From Euhalothece natronophila Z-M001 (GTDB taxonomy: Bacteria; Cyanobacteriota; Cyanobacteriia; Cyanobacteriales; Rubidibacteraceae), in the NCBI RefSeq assembly GCF_007904085.1, contig NZ_CP042326.1, positions 2,046,001 to 2,110,000 on the forward strand: a DNA stretch of 64,000 nucleotides, given 5' to 3'. A program made the position numbers and the translations under genes. Shown in pieces: positions 55,334-64,000 of the stretch; the stretch's first letter is position 1, and every line of letters begins with the position of its first letter. The notes beneath the pieces are model-generated. The model had not been told where the DNA came from, ran no database searches, and was given only the letters and a program-made list of their open reading frames with translations.

Positions 55334-56737
55334 ATGTCTCATTCTCCACCTTCCGATCCCAATCAAAATCCAGAAAATTCAACTCCCCCAGAGCATCAAA
55401 ACACAGAAATCCAATTATCAGAGCAACCACAATCTCCAAAAGAAAAAGAAAAATCAGGAGTGTGGCGTAAAGGCGCGATCGCGCTTGGGATTCTTGCGGT
55501 TTTAGGAGGAGGAATTTGGGGAGGTCGTCAGTTTTTAATTTCCCGTTCTGATCCCCCAGCATCAGCGCAACAAGGGCAACCAGGCTCTCAACCCACTCCT
55601 GTTACCTTAGAAGAATTACAACCAGAAACCCTCATTGACAGTTCCCAATTTGTCGGCGGACTAGAGGCCCAAGAACGAGTCGTAGTTCGTCCTGAAGCGC
55701 AAGGACGAGTTAGAGAAGTCTTAGTGGAATCAGGAGATGAAGTAGAAGCAGGAACCCCCCTAGTGCAACTCCGTCCTGAAAGAAGTGAAGCGGAACTTAG
55801 AAGCGCCCAATCCGATGTGGAAGGTGCTCAATCCTCCCTACGCACTGCCGAATCAGAATTAGAATCCCGTCGCGCTCAAGTTAGAGAAGCTGAATCAGAA
55901 GTAGAACTTCAAAATGAAGAATATCAGCGCACAGAATTTTTAGTCGAACAAGGAGCGCAATCGCAACAACAGTTAGATCAAGCCAAGCGCGATCGCGATG
56001 CTGCCCTCTCCCAACTAGAAACCAGACAAAGACAAGTTGAATCTGCTGAATCTCAACTAGAAGAAGCGCGATCGGCTCTAAATCGTGCTGAATCACAAGT
56101 TGAAGTCATCCAAGAAGACTTAGAAGATAGGCGAATTGTCGCTCCAATTGCAGGTAGCGTTGGAAATGTCAATGTTAAAGTTGGTGACGTATTACAAAGT
56201 GGAGATGAAATAACCAGTATCAGTAAAAATGAGGTTCTAGAGCTTAATCTTCGCATTCCCACCGAACAAGCCCAACGACTCCAACAAGGCTTACCGGTTC
56301 AAATTCAAGGGTCTGACACAGATGAATCCTTACCAACAGGACAAATCAGCTTCATTTCCCCCCAAGTGGATAGCGGTGCTCAATCAGTGCTAGCAAAAGC
56401 CTCGTTTCCGAATCCAGAAGGGCGATTAAGAGATGACCAAGTGGTTAGAGCCAGAATCATTTGGGAAGAGCGCACCGGCACTCTTGTTCCCACTACTGCT
56501 ATTTCTCGTCTGGGAGGACAAACATTTGTCTTTACTGCCGACGAAGAAGACGGGGAAATGGTTGCCAGACAAAGACCTGTGGAATTAGGGGATATTCAAG
56601 GGAATAAGTACCAAGTTATTTCTGGGGTAGAACCCGGAGAAACCATTATTACCTCTGGCATTATGGAACTTCGCGACGGCGCTCCCATTGTCCCTGAATC
56701 AGAAATGGAAGACATGGAAGGGCCCCCTCAAATGTAA
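55334..56737 (+). CDS. RND efflux periplasmic adaptor (AcrA/MexA family)
   Basis: About 467 residues from ATG 55334; a TTG at 55325 also lies in frame. A disordered cytoplasmic start and one transmembrane helix (about 45-65) precede the lipoyl halves (VVRPEAQGRVREVLVESGDEVEAG and later VAPIAGSVGNVNVKVGDVL). Between them is a long coiled-coil hairpin rich in Glu/Gln/Arg (about 150-255), then the beta barrel. It bridges the inner-membrane pump to TolC. The pump gene follows 29 bp later. Confidence 0.93.
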   Translation: MSHSPPSDPNQNPENSTPPEHQNTEIQLSEQPQSPKEKEKSGVWRKGAIALGILAVLGGGIWGGRQFLISRSDPPASAQQGQPGSQPTPVTLEELQPETLIDSSQFVGGLEAQERVVVRPEAQGRVREVLVESGDEVEAGTPLVQLRPERSEAELRSAQSDVEGAQSSLRTAESELESRRAQVREAESEVELQNEEYQRTEFLVEQGAQSQQQLDQAKRDRDAALSQLETRQRQVESAESQLEEARSALNRAESQVEVIQEDLEDRRIVAPIAGSVGNVNVKVGDVLQSGDEITSISKNEVLELNLRIPTEQAQRLQQGLPVQIQGSDTDESLPTGQISFISPQVDSGAQSVLAKASFPNPEGRLRDDQVVRARIIWEERTGTLVPTTAISRLGGQTFVFTADEEDGEMVARQRPVELGDIQGNKYQVISGVEPGETIITSGIMELRDGAPIVPESEMEDMEGPPQM

Positions 56738-56766
56738 GGGAATTAGAATAACCAATAATTAATAAA

Positions 56767-59700
56767 ATGTTTGTCAATTACTTTATTAAACGCCCTGTAT
56801 TTACCACTGTCGCCTCTTTAATGATTTTATTAATCGGGGCAATTAGTATTCCTACCCTGCCTGTAGCGCAATTTCCCGATATCAGCCCCAAACAAGTTAG
56901 CGTCAGAGCTACCTATACAGGAGCAGATGCGGAAACCGTAGAAGAAACGGTCACCAATATTCTCGAACGAGAAATTACTGGGGTGGATGGGATGCGTTAC
57001 ATGACTTCTAGTAGCAGTAATAATGGGACAAGTTCCATTACTGTTACTTTTGATGCCGACAGAGATCAAGATATTGCCGCCGTTGATGTTCAAAATCGCG
57101 TCTCCCAAGCCGAACCTTTTTTACCGCAAGAGGTAATTAATAGCGGAATCGAAGTGAGTAAAGAAGAAGATAACCTCCTGATGGGGTTTGGTCTTTTTTC
57201 CGAAAACGATGAATATGACGACCTCTTTTTAAGTAACTATGCTGATTTATACATGGTTGATGCCCTAGAACGAATCGAAGGGGTCGGTAATGTTCAAATT
57301 TTTGGGGAAAGACAGTATGCCATGCGAATTTGGCTTGATCCCAATCGGTTAGCCAGTCGTAATTTAGTGGCTCAAGATGTGGTTCGCGCCCTAGAAGAAC
57401 AAAACTTGGAAGTGGGAGCCGGACAAATTGGACAACCCCCGATGCCAGAAGACCAAGAATTCCAAATTGGGGTGCGAGCGGATACTCGTCTTGAAAGTGT
57501 TTCTGAATTTGAGGATGTGGTGGTTTCGAGAGGAGATGATGGCACACTAACAAAAATTAAAGATGTGGGGCGTGTCGAGTTAGGCGCGCAAGACTATAGT
57601 TCTATTTTGCGGTTTCGAGGCAACACCGCCGTAGGATTAGGCATTAACCAAGTTCCTGGGAGTAATGCCCTAGAAGTGGCTCAGGCAGTGAGAGCAGAAA
57701 TGGAAGAGCTTGCTCAAGACTTCCCCCCAGGCATGGTTTATGATGTGGGTTTTGACACCACCGAGTTTGTGGAAGAGTCGATTATTAGTGTGGTGCAAAC
57801 CCTGATACAGGCAGTGATTTTAGTGGTGCTAGTGATCTTTGTTTTCCTACAAGATTGGCGAACCACGGTTATTCCTGCAATTACAGTACCCTTATCCTTA
57901 GTAGGAACGTTTATTTTTGTTAATATCTTTGATTTTTCCATTAATACGCTCACGCTTTTTGGTCTTACCCTTGCCACAGGGATGGTAGTTGATGATGCGA
58001 TTATTGTTGTTGAAGATATTGCTCGCAAAATTCAAGATGATGGGTTACGTCCGCGACAAGCTGCCATTGTTGCCATGCGAGAGTTAAGTGGGGCGGTAAT
58101 TGCTACTTCCTTAGTATTAATGGCAGTATTTGTTCCTGTGGCGTTTTTCCCGGGGACAACTGGAGCGTTATATCGTCAATTCGCCCTCACCATTGCGTTT
58201 GCTATTGGGGTTTCTACCTTTAATGCCCTGACCATCACCCCCACTCTTTCTGGCTTGCTCTTGCGACAAAAAATGCCCAGTCGAGGGATTTTAGCTTTTG
58301 CCTTTGGTTGGTTTAATAACTTTTTACGCTGGCTAGAGAGAAGCTATAGAGGGATTATTGTTTTCTTTACCCGTATTAAAACCGTTATTATAGCGGTATT
58401 TGTTGCCCTCTTGGTTCTCACGGGTTGGGTTTATAATCAAGTTCCGGAAGCGTTTTTACCTGATGAAGATCAGGGATTCTTTATTACCATTATTCAAGCT
58501 CCCGATGGGGTTGCTCTCCCTTACACCAGCGATGTCATAGAACAAATTGAAGACATTTATCTCGATATTCCAGAAGTGCGTTCTACCTTTGCTATTGGTG
58601 GTTTCAGTCTCGGGGGAGGGGGAACTGCCAATAGTGGGGCAATTTTTACCTCTTTACAGCCTTGGGAAGAACGGACTCATCCTGCACAGTCATTGGAGGT
58701 GATTCTGAATCGCATACGAGGTCAAGTGATGACAATGCCAGAGGCAACAGTAATTCCTGTTAATCCTCCTGCTATCCCGGGTTTAGGGGCGTTTGGGGGC
58801 TTTGAGTTTCAATTACAAGATCGACGAGGCGAGCTGGAAATTACAGAGTTTACTCAAAGTATGCAGCAGTTGTTGGGAGCTGCCAATCAGCATCCTGATA
58901 TTGCAGGGGCATTTAGCCAATTTTCTGCTGATAGTAACATCTTAGAATTAGATGTCGATCGCGATCGCGCTCAAGCCTTACAAGTGGATATGAGTGAAAT
59001 TTTCAGCACTCTACAAACTTACTTAGGCTCACAATATGTGAACGACTTTACCCTCAACCGTCGTAACTATCGGGTTTATGTACAAGCTGATGAGGAATTT
59101 CGTCGTAATCCCCAACAAATTAACGAAATTTATGTTCGCTCTAACAATAACGAAATGATCCCCCTTGGAAACTTAGTTAGTATTAATTCCACCACAGGGG
59201 CGCAAACCATTAACCATTACAATACCTTCCGTTCCATTGAAATTAACGGAGAAGCAGCCCCCGGTTCCAGTTCAGGAGAAGCGATCGCCGCTATGGAAGC
59301 AGTCGCGGAAGAAACCCTTGCTCCGGGTTTAGGGTTTGAGTGGTCAGGAATTTCCCTAGAAGAAATTGAAGCCGCTGGACAAGCCCCCCTCATTTTCGGA
59401 CTGGGATTAGCCTTTGTTTTCCTCGTTCTCGCCGCTCAATATGAAAGCTACATTGACCCCATTATTATCATGCTCTCTGTTCCCTTAGCCGTTTTAGGGG
59501 CTTTAACAGCGCAATCATTACGGGGATTAGAGAATGATGTTTATACCCAAGTGGGGTTAGTGATGCTGATTGGGTTAGCTAGTAAAAACTCGATTTTAAT
59601 TGTGGAGTTTGCCAACCAATTACGAGAAGAAGGGGTCAAAATTACCAAAGCTGCCATTGAAGCCGCCCAAAAACGGATGCGTCCAATTATTATGACAGCT

Positions 59701-59955
59701 ATTTCCACACTGAGTAGTATCTTTCCCCTTGTGATTGCCACCGGTGCAGGGGCTGCCAGTCGTCAGTCTTTAGGAACTGCGGTTTTTGGGGGAATGTTTG
59801 TTGCCACCTTCCTCAGTTTATTTATTGTTCCCATCTTATACATTGTCATTAAAAATCTCGGGGAACTAGTGTTTGGCCCCCGTTACCCCGAACCAACAAC
59901 GGCGGAAACAGCTACTGTTGATCAAGGAGAAGAAGTCACTTCCTCAGAACAGTAA
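56767..59955 (+). CDS. RND multidrug efflux pump (AcrB family, HAE1)
   Basis: 1062 residues, 12 transmembrane helices and two large periplasmic loops. It starts MFVNYFIKRPVFTTVASL. The proton-relay region in helix 4 is GMVVDDAIIVVEDIARK, with the Asp pair typical of HAE1 pumps, and helix 10 carries a conserved Lys in GLASKNSILIVEFANQL. Probable substrates are hydrophobic drugs or lipids. It forms an operon with the adaptor and is probably controlled by the divergent PadR. The TolC channel may be the one near 41 kb. Confidence 0.95.
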   Translation: MFVNYFIKRPVFTTVASLMILLIGAISIPTLPVAQFPDISPKQVSVRATYTGADAETVEETVTNILEREITGVDGMRYMTSSSSNNGTSSITVTFDADRDQDIAAVDVQNRVSQAEPFLPQEVINSGIEVSKEEDNLLMGFGLFSENDEYDDLFLSNYADLYMVDALERIEGVGNVQIFGERQYAMRIWLDPNRLASRNLVAQDVVRALEEQNLEVGAGQIGQPPMPEDQEFQIGVRADTRLESVSEFEDVVVSRGDDGTLTKIKDVGRVELGAQDYSSILRFRGNTAVGLGINQVPGSNALEVAQAVRAEMEELAQDFPPGMVYDVGFDTTEFVEESIISVVQTLIQAVILVVLVIFVFLQDWRTTVIPAITVPLSLVGTFIFVNIFDFSINTLTLFGLTLATGMVVDDAIIVVEDIARKIQDDGLRPRQAAIVAMRELSGAVIATSLVLMAVFVPVAFFPGTTGALYRQFALTIAFAIGVSTFNALTITPTLSGLLLRQKMPSRGILAFAFGWFNNFLRWLERSYRGIIVFFTRIKTVIIAVFVALLVLTGWVYNQVPEAFLPDEDQGFFITIIQAPDGVALPYTSDVIEQIEDIYLDIPEVRSTFAIGGFSLGGGGTANSGAIFTSLQPWEERTHPAQSLEVILNRIRGQVMTMPEATVIPVNPPAIPGLGAFGGFEFQLQDRRGELEITEFTQSMQQLLGAANQHPDIAGAFSQFSADSNILELDVDRDRAQALQVDMSEIFSTLQTYLGSQYVNDFTLNRRNYRVYVQADEEFRRNPQQINEIYVRSNNNEMIPLGNLVSINSTTGAQTINHYNTFRSIEINGEAAPGSSSGEAIAAMEAVAEETLAPGLGFEWSGISLEEIEAAGQAPLIFGLGLAFVFLVLAAQYESYIDPIIIMLSVPLAVLGALTAQSLRGLENDVYTQVGLVMLIGLASKNSILIVEFANQLREEGVKITKAAIEAAQKRMRPIIMTAISTLSSIFPLVIATGAGAASRQSLGTAVFGGMFVATFLSLFIVPILYIVIKNLGELVFGPRYPEPTTAETATVDQGEEVTSSEQ

Positions 59956-60004
59956 GCATCTTCACTGTTAAAAAACTGTCCAAAATGATGTAACATTTTT
60001 ACCG

Positions 60005-60030
60005 CCCTCCCAAACGTTGGGGGGGTTAAT
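60005..60030 (+). terminator. GC hairpin after the RND operon
   Basis: CCCTCCCAA (60005-60013) pairs with TTGGGGGGG (60017-60025) with one G-T pair and a 3-base loop, followed by only TTAATT. It ends just before the GGAGG of the next gene, so it could also modulate translation of the mechanosensitive channel. Confidence 0.45.
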
Positions 60031-60044
60031 TATGGAGGGATTTA

Positions 60045-61148
60045 ATGGATCATCAGTTTCGAGAGACAATGGAAGAATTTTTACAATATGAAATTTTCAA
60101 TAATTTAGTATCTGAATACTTATTAGCCTTAGTTATTTTAGTCGTTGGTTTCATTATTATTAAATTTATTCTTAGAAACCTGATCCTAAAACGCTTAAAA
60201 GGTTGGATTGTTAAATCTAGTATTCCCTTTAATAATCGGTTGCTCAAGATATTTGAAGCCGTAATTCTCCCTCTGCTTTATTTAGGCGTTCTTTATATTA
60301 GTATTCGTAACTTAGAACTCCATCCCATTATTAATCAAGCCATTGATGCAGTTATCTTGATTTTTGCCACCTTTATTGGCGTTCGCTTCATTGGCAAAAT
60401 GATCGAATACATTTTAACCACTTACTGGTTAAAAGGAGAGGATGACGAAACTCGACAGCAAAGTGTTGCGATTCTGTCTCCAGCACTGAGAATTGTTACT
60501 TGGACAATTGGTCTGATCTTTTTATTAGGAAACCTTGGTTTTAATATCTCGGCATTGATTGCGAGTTTAGGGGTTGGGGGGATTGCGATTGCTTTAGCCG
60601 CTCAAGGTGTGTTTCAAGAATTATTTAGTTATTTTGCTATTCTTCTTGATAAACCCGTTAAAATTGGTGACTTTATTATTGTTGGTGATTTAATAGGAAC
60701 CGTAGAACATATTGGGGTTAAAACAACTCGCCTCCGAAGCCTGAGTGGGGAAGAATTAATTTTATCCAATAGTGATTTAACAAGTTCTCGGATTCGCAAT
60801 TATAAACGCATGAAAGAGCGTCGCATTGTATTTAGTATTGGTGTAGCTTATGAGACAACTTTAGAGCAATTGAAAGCGATTCCGGGTTATATTGAAGAGA
60901 TTATAAAACAGACAGAAAACACTCGTTTTGATCGCTGTCATTTTCATGATTATGGCGATTTCAGCCTTAATTTTGAAATTGTCTATTATATGACGACTCC
61001 AGACTACACCGCTTATATGAATGCCCAACAAAAAATTAATTGGGAAATTAAAGAAATTTTTGAAGCCCAAGGGATCGAAATTGCTTATCCCACCCAAGTT
61101 TTGTATGTCAATCAAAGTGAACCAGTTACTAAGACTAATTTATTATGA
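60045..61148 (+). CDS. Small-conductance mechanosensitive channel (MscS family)
   Basis: 367 residues. Four to five transmembrane helices cover about 20-190. The pore helix and beta domain are clear: ISALIASLGVGGIAIALAAQ, followed by DKPVKIGDFIIVGD and GTVEHIGVKTTRLRS. These channels release osmolytes on hypo-osmotic shock. GGAGG lies 7 bases before the ATG. The stop codon is followed immediately by an island of TTTGTCA heptads. Confidence 0.93.
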   Translation: MDHQFRETMEEFLQYEIFNNLVSEYLLALVILVVGFIIIKFILRNLILKRLKGWIVKSSIPFNNRLLKIFEAVILPLLYLGVLYISIRNLELHPIINQAIDAVILIFATFIGVRFIGKMIEYILTTYWLKGEDDETRQQSVAILSPALRIVTWTIGLIFLLGNLGFNISALIASLGVGGIAIALAAQGVFQELFSYFAILLDKPVKIGDFIIVGDLIGTVEHIGVKTTRLRSLSGEELILSNSDLTSSRIRNYKRMKERRIVFSIGVAYETTLEQLKAIPGYIEEIIKQTENTRFDRCHFHDYGDFSLNFEIVYYMTTPDYTAYMNAQQKINWEIKEIFEAQGIEIAYPTQVLYVNQSEPVTKTNLL

Positions 61149-61150
61149 TT

Positions 61151-61201
61151 TGTTCTTTGTCATTTGTCATTTGTCATTTGTCCTTTGTAAACCAATAACG
61201 A
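61151..61201 (+). repeat. TTTGTCA heptanucleotide array
   Basis: TTTGTTC, TTTGTCA three times, TTTGTCC, then TTTGTAAACCAATAAC. It begins 3 bases after the MscS stop. The unit is close to the reverse complement of the CAATGAC heptad (TGACAAA against TGACCAA when permuted), so both belong to one repeat family in opposite orientations. Confidence 0.85.
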
Positions 61202-61325
61202 TAGCCATCCTAAATTAGTTTTAAAGTTTCACCAAACTATAATCTATAAAGGATTACGTAATATCAATTCTGATCGTTGAACTGAAACTGTTTATGGTTT
61301 AGTATATTTAATTAAGGTCATTAAG

Positions 61326-61364
61326 ATGAAAAATAGTTTAAATACCTTATTATGCCAAGTTTAG
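61326..61364 (+). promoter_or_regulatory. Leader ORF overlapping the antitoxin start
   Basis: ATG at 61326 has AAGG 8 bases upstream and encodes 12 residues (MKNSLNTLLCQV) before TAG at 61362. It overlaps the antitoxin start codon (61352) in another frame. The antitoxin has no ribosome site of its own, so translation may depend on reinitiation after this leader. Confidence 0.4.
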
Positions 61365-61618
61365 AACTTACACTAGAACAAGTTATAGACCTAGTCAAAC
61401 AACTATCACCGAAAAAAAAACAAGTAGTTTTCTCTGCACTTTATAAAGATTTAGTAGCAGATTGTTCAAACTTAAAGCTAGACTGGGAGACTAAAGAATG
61501 GTTAGAAGCAAACTTAATTGATGAACTGCCACCTTATGAGTGGGAAGAGGAGATTCCTCCAGAAGGAAAACCAGTGCGTTATGATCCTAATATTGGTCTA
61601 ATTGTTGATGAGGATTAA
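61352..61618 (+). CDS. Antitoxin partner of a MazF-type toxin
   Basis: 88 residues, acidic, without a recognisable DNA-binding domain. The N-terminus (LELTLEQVIDLVKQLSPKKKQVVFSAL) is helical and resembles the start of DUF2281-like and related small antitoxins found before MazF in cyanobacteria. The acidic C-terminus (DELPPYEWEEEIPPEGK) would wrap the toxin. The stop is 3 bases before the toxin start. The name rests on gene order. Confidence 0.7.
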   Translation: MPSLELTLEQVIDLVKQLSPKKKQVVFSALYKDLVADCSNLKLDWETKEWLEANLIDELPPYEWEEEIPPEGKPVRYDPNIGLIVDED

Positions 61619-61621
61619 CGA

Positions 61622-61984
61622 TTGTCAAAAAAACTGCAAGCAGGCGATTTAATTCTTGTTAGCTTGCCTGACCATCAACCTAAAGGACGTGAACAAGAAG
61701 GTAGAAGACCAGCAATTATTGTTGGTTTGCCAAAAGGAAAAGTGCGCTATCCTGTAATTTTAATTGCTCCTCTAACCACTCAGTTTGGTTTTTGGGTAGA
61801 AAATAATCCGACTCTTTATCCTAAACTTAATGCTGGTACAGGTGGACTATCTAAAAATTCTGTTGTATTACTTGATCAAATTCGGGCTGTTGATGTTAAG
61901 CGTGTTATTTCCTACTTAGGAAGTTTATCTCCTAGAGAGTTCCAGAAAATTTTAGAGGGCTTACAGTCAATATTTAACCTTTAA
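61622..61984 (+). CDS. MazF/PemK-family toxin
   Basis: 120 residues starting at a TTG (61622). The core has GDLILVSLPDHQPKGREQEG, RRPAIIVGLP, VILIAPLTTQ and LLDQIRAVDVKRV, matching the PemK/MazF SH3-like barrel of mRNA interferases. The position three bases after the antitoxin fixes a type II module. The rare TTG start would keep toxin below antitoxin. Cleavage site specificity is not predictable. Confidence 0.88.
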   Translation: MSKKLQAGDLILVSLPDHQPKGREQEGRRPAIIVGLPKGKVRYPVILIAPLTTQFGFWVENNPTLYPKLNAGTGGLSKNSVVLLDQIRAVDVKRVISYLGSLSPREFQKILEGLQSIFNL

Positions 61985-62220
61985 GCCTAAAAAAGGATCA
62001 TTTATAGGTTTTTCTTGCTTCTGCATTGACTCGAAGTTAGGGCAATTTAGCCTGATTGGTTGATCTATTCGAGGGGTAACATAAAGGAATGATCTGATTT
62101 GCTTTTGCCAAAAACTATAGCAATCAGCAAGGATTCATGAGAAACTTTTGTTGCCTAATTGTCTATTAACTTAAACCAAAATTCCTGTCTCACAACTGAT
62201 TCGGATACTGCTAATCACCT

Positions 62221-62925
62221 ATGACTCAATCCCCCACCGATATTCAAGCCATTTTTAATCGCATTGCTCCAGTATATGATCAACTCAATGATGCCCTTAG
62301 TTTAGGACAACATCGCATCTGGAAGCGTATGACCGTAAAATGGGCGCAACCGCAAGCAGGAGATACCGCCCTTGATTTATGCTGTGGTAGTGGCGATTTG
62401 GCGTTCTTATTAGCGAAAATGGTAGGGAAAAGAGGCACTGTGATTGGGGCAGATTTTTCGCCACAACAGTTGGAAGTTGCCCGTCAGCGTCAGCAAAGTT
62501 CTCTCTATCCGATACAGTGGGTAGAAGCTGATGCCCTTAATCTTCCTTTCTCGGATAATAAATTTGATTGTGCGACAGTGGGGTATGGCTTGCGGAATGT
62601 AATTGATATTTCTCGCTGTTTAGAGGAGTTGTATCGCGTTTTAAAGCCTGAAGCGACGGTTGCGATTCTTGACTTTCATCGCCCCTACAATGAGACAATT
62701 CGGGGGTTTCAGCAATGGTTTTTAGAGCAGTTAGTTGTTCCCACAGCAGAAGGGTTAGGATTTAAAGAAGATTATGCTTATATTAATCCCAGTTTAGAAC
62801 GGTTTCCCCAAGGACGAGAACAAGTGAAACTAGCGCAAGCAGCGGGGTTTACTCAGGTTAAACATTACGCGATCGCGCTGGAGTTGATGGGGATTTTAGT
62901 AATGACCAAACCTAGAATTGATTAA
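62221..62925 (+). CDS. menG: Demethylphylloquinone methyltransferase (UbiE/MenG family)
   Basis: 234 residues. The start IQAIFNRIAPVYDQLNDALSLGQHRIWKRM is the UbiE family mark. The SAM site is ALDLCCGSGDLAF. YRVLKPEATVAILDFHRP is the second conserved block. In cyanobacteria this enzyme methylates demethylphylloquinone in the last step of phylloquinone synthesis for photosystem I. The spacer before it (61985-62220) holds nothing I can identify. Confidence 0.92.
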   Translation: MTQSPTDIQAIFNRIAPVYDQLNDALSLGQHRIWKRMTVKWAQPQAGDTALDLCCGSGDLAFLLAKMVGKRGTVIGADFSPQQLEVARQRQQSSLYPIQWVEADALNLPFSDNKFDCATVGYGLRNVIDISRCLEELYRVLKPEATVAILDFHRPYNETIRGFQQWFLEQLVVPTAEGLGFKEDYAYINPSLERFPQGREQVKLAQAAGFTQVKHYAIALELMGILVMTKPRID

Positions 62926-62996
62926 AAAGATTCAAATAGGATTGCCACTATAGCCACGATTGTTGCATGATAACGCGATCGCAATAACCAATAAAA

Positions 62997-63070
62997 CAGG
63001 GTTGGCCAGGTTCGAACTGGCGACCTAGCGCTTAGGAGGCGCTTGCTCTATCCAACTGAGCTACAACCCC
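62997..63070 (-). tRNA. tRNA-Arg (anticodon CCU)
   Basis: Minus strand. The acceptor GGGGTTG pairs with CAACCCT (first pair G-U). The D arm is GCTCAGTTGGATAGAGC, the anticodon arm AGCGC-CTCCTAA-GCGCT and the T arm GCCAG-TTCGAAC-CTGGC. CCA is not encoded. The 5' end is directly adjacent to the argH stop codon with no base between. Confidence 0.95.
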
Positions 63071-64000
63071 TTATTGATTCATTAACAATTTAGCATTTTC
63101 AATAGCAATTTTAACTTGCTCAAAACCAGTTCCACCTTCACTATTTCTTGCAGAAACTACTTGTTTTGGCGTAATAGCATGATAGATATCTTGCTCAAAA
63201 GCAGGGTGAATTTGTTGCCATTCTTCTAGGGTTAAGTCTTTTAAGAGTTTACTTTTTTCCAGACAAGTTCTGACCACTTTTCCCACTAGATTATAGGCTT
63301 CTCGAAAAGGAACCCCTTTTGTTACTAAATAGTCCGCAACATCGGTGGCATTAGAAAAGTCTTCGGTCACTGCTTCACTAAGACGTTGTTTTCTAAATTC
63401 TAATCCTTCTGTTAATAAGATCGTCATTGCTTCTAAACAGGCTCCGGTAGTTTTTACTGCATCAAATAATCCCTCTTTATCTTCTTGTAAGTCTTTGTTA
63501 TAAGCTAAAGGAAGCCCTTTCATTAACATCAACATTCCTTGTAAACTTCCACAAACGCGCCCTGTTTTCCCACGGATTAATTCGGGAATATCAGGATTCT
63601 TTTTTTGCGGCATAATACTAGAACCCGTGGCGCAACTATCTTTAAGAGTGACAAAATTAAATTCTTGGGAAGCCCAAAGGATAATCTCTTCACTAAAACG
63701 CGAAAGATGTACCATAATTAAACTCGCAGCGTTGAGAAATTCAATGGCAAAATCGCGATCGCTGACTCCATCTAAACTATTACGATAAATCCTCTCAAAC
63801 CCTAATTCTTGGGCAGTATAATTACGATCAATGGGGAAAGTGGTTCCAGCTAAAGCGCCACACCCTAAAGGAGAAATATTGGTTCGTTTTGCGACATCTC
63901 CTAAACGTTCCCAATCCCGTTGTGCCATTTCCCAGTAAGCTAAAAGATGATGGGCGAGACTAATGGGTTGCGCCCGTTGTAAGTGGGTATAACCTGGGAT
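63071..64000 (-). CDS. argH: Argininosuccinate lyase, 5' end outside the window
   Basis: About 310 C-terminal residues are present, in a frame open to the window edge. Full ArgH is about 460. Visible marks are [19 protein letters not shown], then [20 protein letters not shown], the fumarase/aspartase superfamily signature with the catalytic Ser in the first part. It splits argininosuccinate into arginine and fumarate. Its TAA abuts tRNA-Arg(CCU), so the mature tRNA 5' end and the mRNA 3' end must come from the same cleavage. Confidence 0.95.
   Translation of the reverse strand: MPGYTHLQRAQPISLAHHLLAYWEMAQRDWERLGDVAKRTNISPLGCGALAGTTFPIDRNYTAQELGFERIYRNSLDGVSDRDFAIEFLNAASLIMVHLSRFSEEIILWASQEFNFVTLKDSCATGSSIMPQKKNPDIPELIRGKTGRVCGSLQGMLMLMKGLPLAYNKDLQEDKEGLFDAVKTTGACLEAMTILLTEGLEFRKQRLSEAVTEDFSNATDVADYLVTKGVPFREAYNLVGKVVRTCLEKSKLLKDLTLEEWQQIHPAFEQDIYHAITPKQVVSARNSEGGTGFEQVKIAIENAKLLMNQ

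Noticed and set aside
57137-57553. Minus-strand ORF of 138 codons inside the RND pump
   Set aside because: It lies fully within a strongly supported AcrB-family gene, with no domain or ribosome site of its own.

Overview
The window comes from a cyanobacterium. It carries psbM, a ferredoxin-NADP reductase with a phycobilisome-linker domain, an ndhF3-ndhD3-cupA CO2-uptake operon with a divergent LysR gene, tocopherol and phylloquinone methyltransferases, a ClpR/ClpP3 pair, and the octamer GCGATCGC (HIP1) in most genes, usually extended to CGCGATCGCG. The A/T-rich, densely packed layout fits a unicellular chroococcalean type. I cannot name the species from sequence alone. Both window edges cut genes: a GTPase on the left and argH on the right.

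Layout. 1-5 kb: a GTPase, clpR-clpP3, two small unknown genes and a CsgG-like lipoprotein-type gene. 5-9.4 kb: an iron permease, a PLP decarboxylase, and an M48 protease whose stop codon lies inside tRNA-Leu(CAA). 9.4-13.8 kb, minus strand: a repetitive lipoprotein, a DUF1517-like gene, a Uma2 nuclease, and a recently duplicated pair of DUF2207-like membrane proteins with a remnant that may come from a third copy. 14-17.8 kb: acpP-fabF-tkt, with a structured fabF/tkt spacer. 18.1-24.3 kb: a five-gene cluster that looks like a complete alternative Hsp70 machine. 24.4-28 kb: gatD, gamma-tocopherol methyltransferase, homogentisate phytyltransferase and small genes. 28-37.4 kb: RNA methyltransferase, a heptose-kinase-like gene, GST, an FtsL-like gene with ftsI, a CAP protein, accC, cupin and Hpt genes. 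37.4-44 kb: a candidate minus-strand RNA, aroE, a RecB-like nuclease, psbM (too short for ordinary ORF calling), a ferredoxin, TolC, DUF2839, YajQ and hisA. 44-51.3 kb: fasciclin, acyltransferase, and the CO2-uptake operon with its regulator. 51.4-60 kb: DUF2288, YdcF, trxA, petH, a TnpB remnant, and PadR divergent from an RND efflux pair. 60-64 kb: MscS, a MazF-type toxin-antitoxin pair with a leader ORF, menG, tRNA-Arg(CCU) and argH.

The most interesting locus is 18107-24273. It encodes an Hsp70 with a divergent C-terminus, a zinc-ribbon/transmembrane/LysM protein, an 800-residue helical-repeat protein, a J-domain-like protein lacking HPD, and a short GrpE-like protein. Junctions overlap by 1 and 4 bases, and a 6-4-6 inverted repeat overlaps the candidate -35 box. 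I read this as a dedicated Hsp70-cofactor set physically tied to the envelope; its function is unknown to me.

A second theme is a family of heptanucleotide repeats (TAATGAC/CAATGAC, and the near-inverse TTTGTCA/TTTGTCC) at four loci. At two of them the repeat supplies the start codon of the following gene, and at one it also appears to have written the end of the LysR gene.
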